Part shown: positions 26,456-34,460 of the stretch, in pieces | Numbering within the stretch: the stretch's first letter is position 1 | Layout of the letters: every line of letters begins with the position of its first letter | DNA from: Phycisphaerales bacterium | Lineage (GTDB): Bacteria > Planctomycetota > Phycisphaerae > Phycisphaerales > SM1A02 | Assembly (NCBI GenBank): GCA_030748455.1 | Contig: JASMLY010000078.1 | Location: 1-53,228, forward strand | DNA: 53,228 bases | Direction of reading: 5' to 3' | Translations under genes and position numbers: made by a program | Notes under the pieces: generated by a model | The model's database searches: none | What the model was told of the DNA's origin: nothing | What the model saw: only the letters and a program-made list of their open reading frames with translations

Positions 26456-27274
26456 ATGGAAAATCAAATGACGACACATTCTGAAATACACCCGTCCGCA
26501 GTCATTGATGTGACTGCAGAAGTGGATTCAACTACCACGATCGGTCCAGGTTGCGTCATCGGTCCAAACGTTCGCATTGGTCCTCATAACGTCCTAATCA
26601 ATCATGTGACCGTGCAGTGCAACACAACGATAGGGAGTGGCAATACGTTCTACCCATTTTCAGTTGTGGGGAGTGACCCACAAGACAAAAAGTACAACGG
26701 AGAAATGACCACGCTTGAAATCGGCGATCGGAATGAAATTCGTGAGCATGTGACAATCCACAGAGGTACTGGAAGTGGTTGCGGAAAAACTGTTATAGGC
26801 TGTGAGAACCTCTTGATGGTCGGTTGCCACGTTGCGCATGATTGCATCCTAGGAAATGAGATTATCTTGGCAAACCAAGTTATGCTCGCAGGGCATGTCA
26901 TTGTTGATGATGGCGCAGCCATCGGGGGTGGGACTGGTGTGAATCAATTTTCAGCTGTCGGTCGGTGTGCGTACGTTGGTGGATTGGCACGAATCACAAA
27001 AGATGTTCCACCATACATGATCGTTGAAGGCACACCTGCTGAGGTGCGGGCGGTGAATGTGGTTGCGATGACAAGAAGGGGGTATTCTGAACCTCACATT
27101 GAGGCAACAAAAGAGGCATTCAGACGGCTCTTTCGGGAGAATGGCGGTTCAATTCTCGATCGAATGGAGGCTGTATTAGCCGACCTTGGAGCGCATCAGT
27201 CTGTCGTGACACTGTGCAAGGCCCTGAGAGCCTCAAACGACGGCAAACACGGTCGCTCAAACGAAAAAAAATAA
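26456..27274 (+). CDS. lpxA: UDP-N-acetylglucosamine O-acyltransferase
   Basis: 272 residues. LpxA transfers a 3-hydroxyacyl group from ACP to UDP-GlcNAc, the first lipid A step. The protein is a left-handed beta-helix of hexapeptide repeats with the catalytic region CHVAHDCILG, VGSDPQDKKYNGE early, and a helical C-terminal domain with ARITKDVPPYMIVEG. The start at 26456 is chosen over an upstream in-frame ATG because CAGGA lies 5 nt before it and it follows the lpxC/fabZ stop by 1 bp. It is the last gene of the envelope operon; a repeat array lies downstream. Confidence 0.95.
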   Translation: MENQMTTHSEIHPSAVIDVTAEVDSTTTIGPGCVIGPNVRIGPHNVLINHVTVQCNTTIGSGNTFYPFSVVGSDPQDKKYNGEMTTLEIGDRNEIREHVTIHRGTGSGCGKTVIGCENLLMVGCHVAHDCILGNEIILANQVMLAGHVIVDDGAAIGGGTGVNQFSAVGRCAYVGGLARITKDVPPYMIVEGTPAEVRAVNVVAMTRRGYSEPHIEATKEAFRRLFRENGGSILDRMEAVLADLGAHQSVVTLCKALRASNDGKHGRSNEKK

Positions 27275-27345
27275 CCTCAAATCTGACACTCTACCCTTCG
27301 TTTTTGGCTCTCCCCTCCGATTTCGATCGCCCCCCTCAAACCAAT

Positions 27346-27486
27346 ACCTCTGAGCATACCTCAGACCATACGTCTGAGCATACCTCTGTGTATACCTCTG
27401 TGTATACCTCTGTGCATACCTCTGTGCATACCTCTGTGTATACCTCTGTGCATACCTCAGAGCATACGTCTGAGCAATGCTCAGAG
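27346..27486. repeat. Array of 11 12-bp tandem repeats ending in a palindrome
   Basis: Units of 12 bp, consensus ACCTCTGWGYAT, run from 27346 to about 27476 (11 copies, the last one base short). The outer units read GAGCAT with CTCAGA/CTCTGA variants, while the inner six are GTGYAT. The array ends in a 17-nt palindrome, TCTGAGCA-A-TGCTCAGA (27469-27485), and the last ten bases, ATGCTCAGAG, are the reverse complement of CTCTGAGCAT in the first unit. The surrounding 27275-27573 stretch holds no convincing gene. Because 12 is a multiple of 3, several frames stay open, but this is low-complexity coding only. It could act as a transcription end or a DNA structure element. Confidence 0.85.
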
Positions 27487-27573
27487 CAGGGGTGTACAAA
27501 AGTCCGATAATATTTAGTTTTTAGGGGATAACTCGTCAAAAATGAGAGATTATCTGAATGGCACCTTCATACT

Positions 27574-28110
27574 GTGCGTTATCGGGTCGAAGCAAAGTGT
27601 AGAACACACTTTCGCGACTGGTCGATGGAAGATCTCAGCGTAGTATTAGATATGAAATCCTGCATACAACAGCCCGTATTTACATTGTTCTCTGAGGAAA
27701 AAAGATCTCAGAGAGTGATATGGTTGCTTGTTGGGATTGTTGCCCTGAGCCTTGCTGATCTTGTGTTAACGACGATGTATTTGACAAGTATCGGGATGGC
27801 CGAAGGCAACCCAATTGCTGCATGGCTACTGACGACAACCAACTCCCTTTGGGTACTGGCACTGTATAAGGGCATCACGGTGGCGACTTGTGTCTCGCTT
27901 TTGTTCTACATGCGGCACCGTCGTCAAGGGGAATTAGCAGCATGGTGCTCCATGTTCATACTAACTGCACTCACCTTTTGGTGGAATCAATATGCGTTGT
28001 ACCAACCAAATTTCCCTACCTCTGAAGATAAAATTGTGATGATTCGTAACGATTCCCCGCGGTTTACTCCTTATCACGACCAACAACAATCTCCTACTTT
28101 GTTACAGTGA
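27574..28110 (+). CDS. Small membrane protein, DUF5658-like
   Basis: Up to 178 residues, with a GTG start at 27574; ATGs at 27625 and 27652 are alternatives and none has a clear ribosome site. There are three predicted membrane helices (about 48-71, 91-113, 120-140). The first ends in ADLVLTTMYLTSIGMAEGNPIAAW-type sequence, and the D-x-x-x-T then G-x-x-E-x-NP pattern is what I associate with DUF5658. No enzymatic role is known. The next gene starts 4 bp after its stop. Confidence 0.65.
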   Translation: MRYRVEAKCRTHFRDWSMEDLSVVLDMKSCIQQPVFTLFSEEKRSQRVIWLLVGIVALSLADLVLTTMYLTSIGMAEGNPIAAWLLTTTNSLWVLALYKGITVATCVSLLFYMRHRRQGELAAWCSMFILTALTFWWNQYALYQPNFPTSEDKIVMIRNDSPRFTPYHDQQQSPTLLQ

Positions 28111-28114
28111 GCAG

Positions 28115-28570
28115 ATGCTAAAACTGTTTTTGTTCTCGCTTTGCTGCGTTGCAACTAGCTGCACGACATCTCGTGCTCCTATTGCAGAATACTCATCATC
28201 AACTGTAACATCTTCGCTACCAACAGCGGTATCTGTTGACGTTGCGTTTGCTTTATCAAACACGAACGACGAACCCCTACAACTCGAACAGTACAACTAT
28301 GCAGTCTCTATCGCTGGGGATATTGTCTACCGTGGATTCGCTGAAGCCGAGCAAACTTTACCAAGAGGTTCAACAGTCAACGCAACCATTCCGATTGTGA
28401 TTCCTCGAGCGTATCTTGTAGGGCAAGATACTGTTGTGTGGCGTTTACGTGGTTCACTTGAGTACATTTCGCACAATGCATTCGTGGAAACATTGGTGGA
28501 CTCAAAAATGTACCAGCCCTCTATCTCCATTGCCGCATCTGATTACATGGTTGTTCCCCCAACCGAGTAA
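28115..28570 (+). CDS. LEA14-like (WHy domain) lipoprotein
   Basis: 151 residues. The N-terminus is a short lipoprotein signal, LFLFSLCCVATSC, with Cys at the end of a lipobox-like VATSC. The rest is a single beta-sandwich resembling the LEA type 2 / WHy domain (SVDVAFALSNTNDEPLQLEQYNYAVSI; then RGSTVNATIPIVIP). Members bind or protect at surfaces, but the function here is unknown. It starts 4 bp after the DUF5658-like gene and is likely cotranscribed. Confidence 0.65.
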   Translation: MLKLFLFSLCCVATSCTTSRAPIAEYSSSTVTSSLPTAVSVDVAFALSNTNDEPLQLEQYNYAVSIAGDIVYRGFAEAEQTLPRGSTVNATIPIVIPRAYLVGQDTVVWRLRGSLEYISHNAFVETLVDSKMYQPSISIAASDYMVVPPTE

Positions 28571-28707
28571 TCGTACGACGTATTCGGTACACCCCACATA
28601 ATTAGAACACTCTGGTGCGAATAATCCTCTCATGTAGGACATCCGATGTCTCGAGCTTGGAATGCCTGTCTTTAACTCGGTTGAAAGACGATGAAGAGTC
28701 ACCCACT

Positions 28708-29763
28708 ATGTCGTACGATTTGCAAGCTATTCTTGATGCCGCAGCGAAGCACAACGCTTCTGATATTCATTTGGTAACAGGTGAAGTACCCATTATTCGA
28801 ATTGACACGAATTTATGCAGAGTAGATTTGCCAATCATACATCCTGAAGCGATGGATTCAATGTTACATGTCATGCTAGGGGAACAACAGGCAAAGACAC
28901 TTGAACAGGAACAAGACGTTGATTTTTCTTGGGCTACAGATACCTGCCGCTACCGAGTGAATGCACATATTCAACGCGGGGTTCCCGCGATTGCGATGCG
29001 CACCGTTAAGACGAAGATCCCGCCGCTTGAAACACTCAATCTACCCTCTTCGATCAGCTCGCTTGTTGACTTGCCAAGAGGTCTTGTGCTTGTCACAGGC
29101 GATACGGGCTCGGGAAAATCCACAACACTCGCCTCATTGCTCGATCAAATCAACGGTACGAAATCAAGGCACATTATTACGCTTGAAGACCCAGTTGAAT
29201 ACACGTTTGAATCAAACCAGTGCCTTGTTGAACAGCGGGAACTTGGGCGAGATATGCCAAGTTTTGCATCGGGGTTAAAACATGCGTTGCGGCAAGATCC
29301 AGACATAATTCTTGTAGGCGAAATGCGTGATCTTGAAACGACTTCTTTGGCTATTTCTGCTGCGGAAACTGGCCATTTGGTGATGTCTACGCTGCATACT
29401 GTAAACGCAGCTCAAACAGTTGAGCGAATTGTTGATATGTATCCTGCAAATCAACAATGCCAAGTTCGTTCGATGTTAGCAAATACTTTAAAGGCTGTAG
29501 TGTCCCAGACTCTGCTGCCAAAAACAGGTGGTGGAATGGTTCCAGCCGTTGAAGTGCTTCTGTGCAACCCAGCAGTTAGGAACATAATCCGAGAGTCCCG
29601 CACATTTGAGATACCAAATGTAATTGAAACAAGTGGCCGAGCAGGAATGATTTCTCGAGATGCATCTATGGCATCTCTTTTGTACAACGGGCTTGTAGAA
29701 AAGTCTGATGTTCTCGCAAATGCAACAGATCCCCAACGAATGGAAATGACACTCGCAGCATAA
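28708..29763 (+). CDS. pilT: Type IV pilus retraction ATPase PilT
   Basis: 351 residues. It has the N-terminal PAS-like domain with DIHLVTGEVP, then Walker A GDTGSGKST at 131-139, the Asp box (IITLEDPVEY), Walker B (ILVGEMRDLET) and the His box (GHLVMSTLHT). The AIRNLIRE-like retraction motif appears as PAVRNIIRE. PilT is the hexameric ATPase that depolymerises type IV pili. The start at 28708 matches the family N-terminus and has GAAGAG about 10 nt upstream; an in-frame ATG at 28615 would add an unrelated leader. It heads a pilus operon. Confidence 0.92.
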   Translation: MSYDLQAILDAAAKHNASDIHLVTGEVPIIRIDTNLCRVDLPIIHPEAMDSMLHVMLGEQQAKTLEQEQDVDFSWATDTCRYRVNAHIQRGVPAIAMRTVKTKIPPLETLNLPSSISSLVDLPRGLVLVTGDTGSGKSTTLASLLDQINGTKSRHIITLEDPVEYTFESNQCLVEQRELGRDMPSFASGLKHALRQDPDIILVGEMRDLETTSLAISAAETGHLVMSTLHTVNAAQTVERIVDMYPANQQCQVRSMLANTLKAVVSQTLLPKTGGGMVPAVEVLLCNPAVRNIIRESRTFEIPNVIETSGRAGMISRDASMASLLYNGLVEKSDVLANATDPQRMEMTLAA

Positions 29764-29773
29764 GGAACACAAC

Positions 29774-31003
29774 ATGCCAACGTACCGCTATGAATTGCAA
29801 CAAGAAGCGGGAGATCTGATGGTAGGCCACCTCGCAGCAGAGTCGGCAGCTGCCGCTTCAGAGGCATTACGAGATAGGGGTGGACGAATTGTGCGACTTG
29901 TTCCCTTTCAAACAAATGAAACAAATGTATGGAAGCGAATATGGAAAGTATTAAACGCTGGGAGCGGCCCAACAAAACGTGAAATTCTAGACTTCACGAC
30001 ACAACTCGCTGTAATGGTTCGTGCCGGAATAAATCTTCGTGCAGCCATAGACGGCATCGCAACGAATACGGAAAATAAAAAGTTTCAGGAAATATTGCGA
30101 GCGATGAAAGATGACATCGAAGCTGGTTGTACGTTTTCTGATGCGATTGCGCAATACCCAAAACTTTTTTCACAACTCTACATCAATATGGTAAGAGCTT
30201 CAGAGTTATCTGGCTCTTTTGGCCATATGCTTGATCGTATTGCAAAGATACTCACAAGGCAGATCGAGACTAGAAAAATGATGATCGGGGCAAGCATCTA
30301 CCCTGCAGTCATTGGGGGTTTGGCTACAGTTGTAACTATATTTCTTCTCACATTTGTTTTGCCACGATTTACTGGTGTCTTTGCAGGGAAGGAAGACGTG
30401 CTTCCTTGGCCAACAATTTTCCTGATGGGTTTGAGTGAATGGATGGTGCTGTATTGGTGGACAGTTCCAATAGCACTAGGTTGCCTCATCACTGGAACAC
30501 TGTTGTGGAGCAGAACGAAACGGGGTGAGGTAGTCATCGACACATTGAAACTTCGAGTGCCCATTATTCGCCACATGCTTCGTGCGCTGTATATCAACCG
30601 CTCTTTGCAAACACTTGGAGAGCTACTTAGCGCAGGTGTTCCTATGCTCAGTGCACTTGAGGTTACTGGTGATATTAGTGGGAACTGTCACTATAAAAAA
30701 CTTTGGTATGACGTAAAAAAGGGAGCGCGAGAGGGATCACGGATTGCAAAAATAGTCGAAGGAACAAACTGTTTACCTAAGCCAGTCATTCAAATGGTTG
30801 GAGCCGGTGAAGAATCAGGGCGACTAGGCGATGTGCTACAAGAGGTTGCAGACTATTACGACCGAGTATTGCGTGATGCAGTAAAAACATTTACAAGCCT
30901 TATTGAACCCGCAATGATAGTTTTTATGGGGGGAATTGTCGGGTTCATTGCGATGGCTATCATTCTTCCTATTTTCAAAATGAGCGCGGTGGTGTCTTCA
31001 TGA
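29774..31003 (+). CDS. PilC/GspF-family inner membrane platform protein
   Basis: 409 residues. It has two T2SS-F domains (about 75-200 and 275-395), with the conserved LAVMVRAGINLRAAIDGI and LGELLSAGVPMLSALEVT motifs, and three membrane segments (PAVIGGLATVVTIFLLTFVLPRF, a central one near residue 225, and the C-terminal VFMGGIVGFIAMAIILPIF). The protein sits between the cytoplasmic ATPases and the pseudopilus. Its stop overlaps the next gene by 4 bp. Confidence 0.92.
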   Translation: MPTYRYELQQEAGDLMVGHLAAESAAAASEALRDRGGRIVRLVPFQTNETNVWKRIWKVLNAGSGPTKREILDFTTQLAVMVRAGINLRAAIDGIATNTENKKFQEILRAMKDDIEAGCTFSDAIAQYPKLFSQLYINMVRASELSGSFGHMLDRIAKILTRQIETRKMMIGASIYPAVIGGLATVVTIFLLTFVLPRFTGVFAGKEDVLPWPTIFLMGLSEWMVLYWWTVPIALGCLITGTLLWSRTKRGEVVIDTLKLRVPIIRHMLRALYINRSLQTLGELLSAGVPMLSALEVTGDISGNCHYKKLWYDVKKGAREGSRIAKIVEGTNCLPKPVIQMVGAGEESGRLGDVLQEVADYYDRVLRDAVKTFTSLIEPAMIVFMGGIVGFIAMAIILPIFKMSAVVSS

Positions 31004-31536
31004 AACAACGAACAGGTACGAGTCAACAGCCTTCTTGCTCATTGGAAAGACGCAACGTGATCCGTCGCGGGTTTTGGATCATGGAATCAACTATCGCAAT
31101 CGTAGTCATTGGAATTGGCGTTGTTGGTGTTGTGGGCTCACAACAAGCATGGCATCACCAACGTATCGTTTCAGATCAACTCACAACTGGCATGCGGTTA
31201 GCGACAGAAATTCGTGAACTCTCCTTGATGCTACCAGCGAACGATCCAGTAACAGGTACAACAACGTGGGGAGTAGAAACGGGCGAGGTTTTACCTCACG
31301 ATGTAGATGATCTTGATGATTTAGATGGTGCTTTGTTTAGTACACCCATCGATGCAACGAAAACAGCGATTGTTGGGATGTCGGGGTGGAGCCAAGAAGT
31401 ACGCGTGCAGTGTGTTGACCCGTTTAATGTGCTGCAAGTCGTAGCAGACGGGACCTCTGAGCATGTACAAATAGAGGTTGGTATCGAATTCAATGGGGAA
31501 GAAATAACGAGGTTGTCATGGTTCGCTCCGCGCTAA
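31000..31536 (+). CDS. Pseudopilin (GspI/PilV-like) with divergent cleavage site
   Basis: 178 residues. After a 24-residue basic leader comes RRGFWIMESTIAIVVIGIGVVGVVG: Gly-Phe at the prepilin cleavage site and Glu at +5, followed by the hydrophobic helix. The +2 to +4 residues (WIM) depart from the usual TLI/TLL. The C-terminal domain is small and acidic. It is likely a minor pseudopilin processed by prepilin peptidase. It overlaps the PilC/GspF stop by 4 bp and the next gene by 19 bp. Confidence 0.75.
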   Translation: MKQRTGTSQQPSCSLERRNVIRRGFWIMESTIAIVVIGIGVVGVVGSQQAWHHQRIVSDQLTTGMRLATEIRELSLMLPANDPVTGTTTWGVETGEVLPHDVDDLDDLDGALFSTPIDATKTAIVGMSGWSQEVRVQCVDPFNVLQVVADGTSEHVQIEVGIEFNGEEITRLSWFAPR

Positions 31537-33899
31537 CGAATACATCAAATAATCGGCACGAATCTGGTTGGGCAACAGTTCCAGCAATCTTGATGCTTGG
31601 GGTAATTTCTGCAATCACCGCCGGCATTGCGAGTGTTTCCTGGACAAATGTACAAAGTGCAAATGCAATGATTGCAATCGCTCGCGCACAATCCGCTGCG
31701 GAATCTGGGTTAGCGTTTGCAGCAAGACGGTTGCAAAGTGAATCAAGCCGCTACGTCATTGATCAAGGAGTGATCGGCAGCGACCTTGCAGATAAATTGT
31801 GGCACGGAACATGGACCGGTGCTGATGGGATAATCACGATCTTGCCTCCGGAGGACTACACGATTACTTCATCAACTGGTTTGGGAATCGTGCACGCACT
31901 CTTTGACGTGTTCGATGAAGTAGACCTTCATTGTGTCGAGAGAGTTTCAGGAGACGCTCTGTTGCCAGCACTGACAAACGGTGATTCCCACCTCGAACTT
32001 AAACCAATCGCTCTTGACGCAAATTCAAATGGCGCAATCTTTCGATTGAGCTACGAACTTTTAAGTGGGAGTTCCACAATAGAAATCACAAGCACAGGCG
32101 AAAGTGATGGGATCTCTCGTTCGATCTCTATGCAGTTTGAATTGGACAAGAGAATTGATTATGCCATCATTGCGATGTCACGATTAATGCTAGGAAAAAA
32201 CGTACTTGTCGAAGGTCCCATAGGAACTCGGTTTGGTACAGATGCTGGGGAACTAAACAGTGGGTTTGGAGTGCCTTTGGTTATGGAAAGTGATTTTCGA
32301 GCGTTAGATCCAGCGATCCTTGGCGTAGAACTTGATTCACTAGCTTCCCTTATTCTTGCAAACGATGTCGATGGCGATTGTCGGTTGCGTACGAATCACG
32401 CTTTAGAATCTGCAGGACTTGGTGGCACCCTTGTCGATTATGACGGTGATGAGTATGTGACAGATTTTGATTTGTTTCTTTCACACTACGACTCGGATGG
32501 GGATATTGCAGTCGTATTTGATCCGGTGCAAGCCGATGCTGCCGGATTTCCTGGCCTCTGGCAAGAGTTTTCGGATGATGTCCAACTTGCTTTGCTCATC
32601 GACAATGCTAGAGCGGACCGAAATGGTGATGGAATCGTAAACACCGTTGACCAAGAACTTGGTTGGAACGATGGGATTATTGATTCAAAAGATCGATATG
32701 GAAAAATAGATGGCTCAATTGCTTTTGGGGTTTCAGTTGAAGATTGGGAATCTGCAACTGCATTGGATTGGCAAACAGATCTGCAGGGTTCAGTTGTTTC
32801 AGCACTAGGAGAGGCACCATCTTCATTTAATGTACCAGAGGAACAGTTGACAGAACTATCGACTGGTATGTTTAATGGAGCAACAACGTGGTTTGAAACC
32901 AAATCAATGACAGGTGTTACTTTTGGTGATTCAACATCTGGGCAAGTACAGTCCAATTTACAAAACGGTGGCTCCTATTTCCCTTCCGAGCAGAATAGTT
33001 GGGAAGGGATTCCATACGAGGCAGAGGGGGCATACGATTGGTACCAAAGGGCAATCTACAAAGATATGACGTTTAACAACGTTCGCATCCCCGTAGGAAC
33101 AAACGCATTGTTTGAAAATTGCATGTTTGTCGGTGTGACTTGGGTAGAAACGAATGAACAGGTCGACGATCCGAATTGGAATTATGCAGGGGCGGTTGCA
33201 CCAGATGGAGTTGGTGGATATCAAGTTCGTTTTGAAGAACTTGAAGCGACGTCTGATGGCAACGTGTATCAGGACACACGAGTTGTTTCAAACAATGTTC
33301 GATTTCACGATTGCACATTTCTTGGATCAATTGCAGGGGATGTTCCAAGCGAATACACACACTGGCGGAACAAGGTTCAAGTGACTGGAGAATCCAGATT
33401 CTTTATTGATCCAAATGATCCCAATGTAGCAAATCAACCCGACGCTGCATTGTTACAATCAACATTGCTCGCAATGGATCCATCCGACTTAGAACAGATG
33501 GCTCGAAGTTCGATTTTAATGCCGGGATGGTCGGTTGAGATTGGCGCCTTTACAAACAACGAAGCGGTCGGTGTGAATTTACAAGGAACGATCGTCACAG
33601 GATTGTTGGATTTACGAGGTGTAGTTGATGTGCACGGCGCAATACTTTCAACCTACCGACCGGTTGAAGGCGTTGGACCACTCTTTTATGGCGGTGATGC
33701 AGATGCATTTAATTCCACGATTGGATATTTTGGTCCCGAGGATGGGGATGGTGAAGGTGTTGATGATGCCATGAAACCGTTTGAGGGATATGGAAGAATT
33801 TCACTTCGTGCAAACCCAGATGCAACGCTTCCAGATGGCGTTCCTTGGCCAATCACTGTAGTTGCTGACAGCTCCAGTTATCAAGAGGGGTACGAATGA
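31518..33899 (+). CDS. Very large PilX/GspK-like pilus-associated protein with EF-hand-like loops
   Basis: 793 residues. An N-terminal membrane helix (ATVPAILMLGVISAITAGIASVSW) followed by RAQSAAESGLAFAARRLQSE resembles the PilX/GspK N-terminus, where the AxxAAESG segment is typical. Around residues 295-400 are acidic loops of dockerin/EF-hand type (DYDGDEYVTDFDLFLSHYDSDGD; DRNGDGIVNTVD). The C-terminal half has beta-rich, pentapeptide-like strands (ALFENCMFVGVTW, NVRFHDCTFLGSI). GAGG lies 5 nt before the ATG. It may be a pilus tip or surface-exposed adhesin; the function is unknown. It overlaps both neighbours (19 bp and 4 bp). Confidence 0.7.
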   Translation: MVRSALTNTSNNRHESGWATVPAILMLGVISAITAGIASVSWTNVQSANAMIAIARAQSAAESGLAFAARRLQSESSRYVIDQGVIGSDLADKLWHGTWTGADGIITILPPEDYTITSSTGLGIVHALFDVFDEVDLHCVERVSGDALLPALTNGDSHLELKPIALDANSNGAIFRLSYELLSGSSTIEITSTGESDGISRSISMQFELDKRIDYAIIAMSRLMLGKNVLVEGPIGTRFGTDAGELNSGFGVPLVMESDFRALDPAILGVELDSLASLILANDVDGDCRLRTNHALESAGLGGTLVDYDGDEYVTDFDLFLSHYDSDGDIAVVFDPVQADAAGFPGLWQEFSDDVQLALLIDNARADRNGDGIVNTVDQELGWNDGIIDSKDRYGKIDGSIAFGVSVEDWESATALDWQTDLQGSVVSALGEAPSSFNVPEEQLTELSTGMFNGATTWFETKSMTGVTFGDSTSGQVQSNLQNGGSYFPSEQNSWEGIPYEAEGAYDWYQRAIYKDMTFNNVRIPVGTNALFENCMFVGVTWVETNEQVDDPNWNYAGAVAPDGVGGYQVRFEELEATSDGNVYQDTRVVSNNVRFHDCTFLGSIAGDVPSEYTHWRNKVQVTGESRFFIDPNDPNVANQPDAALLQSTLLAMDPSDLEQMARSSILMPGWSVEIGAFTNNEAVGVNLQGTIVTGLLDLRGVVDVHGAILSTYRPVEGVGPLFYGGDADAFNSTIGYFGPEDGDGEGVDDAMKPFEGYGRISLRANPDATLPDGVPWPITVVADSSSYQEGYE

Positions 33900-34438
33900 G
33901 ACGAGGTTTTACACTTGTAGAAGTCATCATTGCGCTCGCGATCGCATCACTGTTGTTGAGCGGTTTATTCGCTTCACTCCAGGGGTCGATTCAGGCGTAT
34001 CGTGCAAGTGCAGCAGAAGGAGTCAACAGCCTGACAGCGAGACTGTTGGTCGAACGGATCGCATTACTTGTACGAACAGGGGTAGATTTTGGACCCTTGC
34101 CAACTGTTGCAACAGAAAACGAAGTAGAAAGCAATGTACTAGAGATAACAACGCAAGAGGGACAAGACATAGAGATAGAGTGGCATTCTGCAAGCAACGA
34201 ACTTACGATGACGGTTGATGGAACAAGTTCTACGGTTCTTGGTGGCGTCGTTCAAACTACCGGTGGAAGTTCAATCACTCCGTTCTTACTGCAATTTGAG
34301 CACGGGACAACGTTGCAGCGAGTAACAATTAACTTGGCCGTTGTTCCAGATCCTGAGCACGCAACGGCGATGGATGGAGGAGACCAAACCCTTCGTTTTA
34401 CAACTTCAGTAATGCCAAGGGGGCAACTCTATGAGTAA
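33896..34438 (+). CDS. Prepilin-type N-terminal cleavage protein (GspJ/PilW-like)
   Basis: 180 residues with a canonical class III signal, MRRGFTLVEVIIALAIASLLLSG: a short basic leader, cleavage at Gly-Phe and Glu at +5. The rest is a small beta-rich domain. It is a minor pseudopilin by position and form. Its start overlaps the PilX-like stop by 4 bp; it is the last gene of the pilus run. No PilB-type assembly ATPase, major pilin or prepilin peptidase is in this window. Confidence 0.85.
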   Translation: MRRGFTLVEVIIALAIASLLLSGLFASLQGSIQAYRASAAEGVNSLTARLLVERIALLVRTGVDFGPLPTVATENEVESNVLEITTQEGQDIEIEWHSASNELTMTVDGTSSTVLGGVVQTTGGSSITPFLLQFEHGTTLQRVTINLAVVPDPEHATAMDGGDQTLRFTTSVMPRGQLYE

Positions 34439-34460
34439 CAAATGAGAACAGGGAACCGCT

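Noticed and set aside
27346..27486. Possible CRISPR array
   Set aside because: The units are 12 bp, directly adjacent with no spacers, and no cas genes lie nearby.
27214..27510. Open frames on both strands through the 12-bp array
   Set aside because: They encode only four-residue low-complexity repeats, and one overlaps lpxA. Any frame of a 12-bp repeat without stops stays open.
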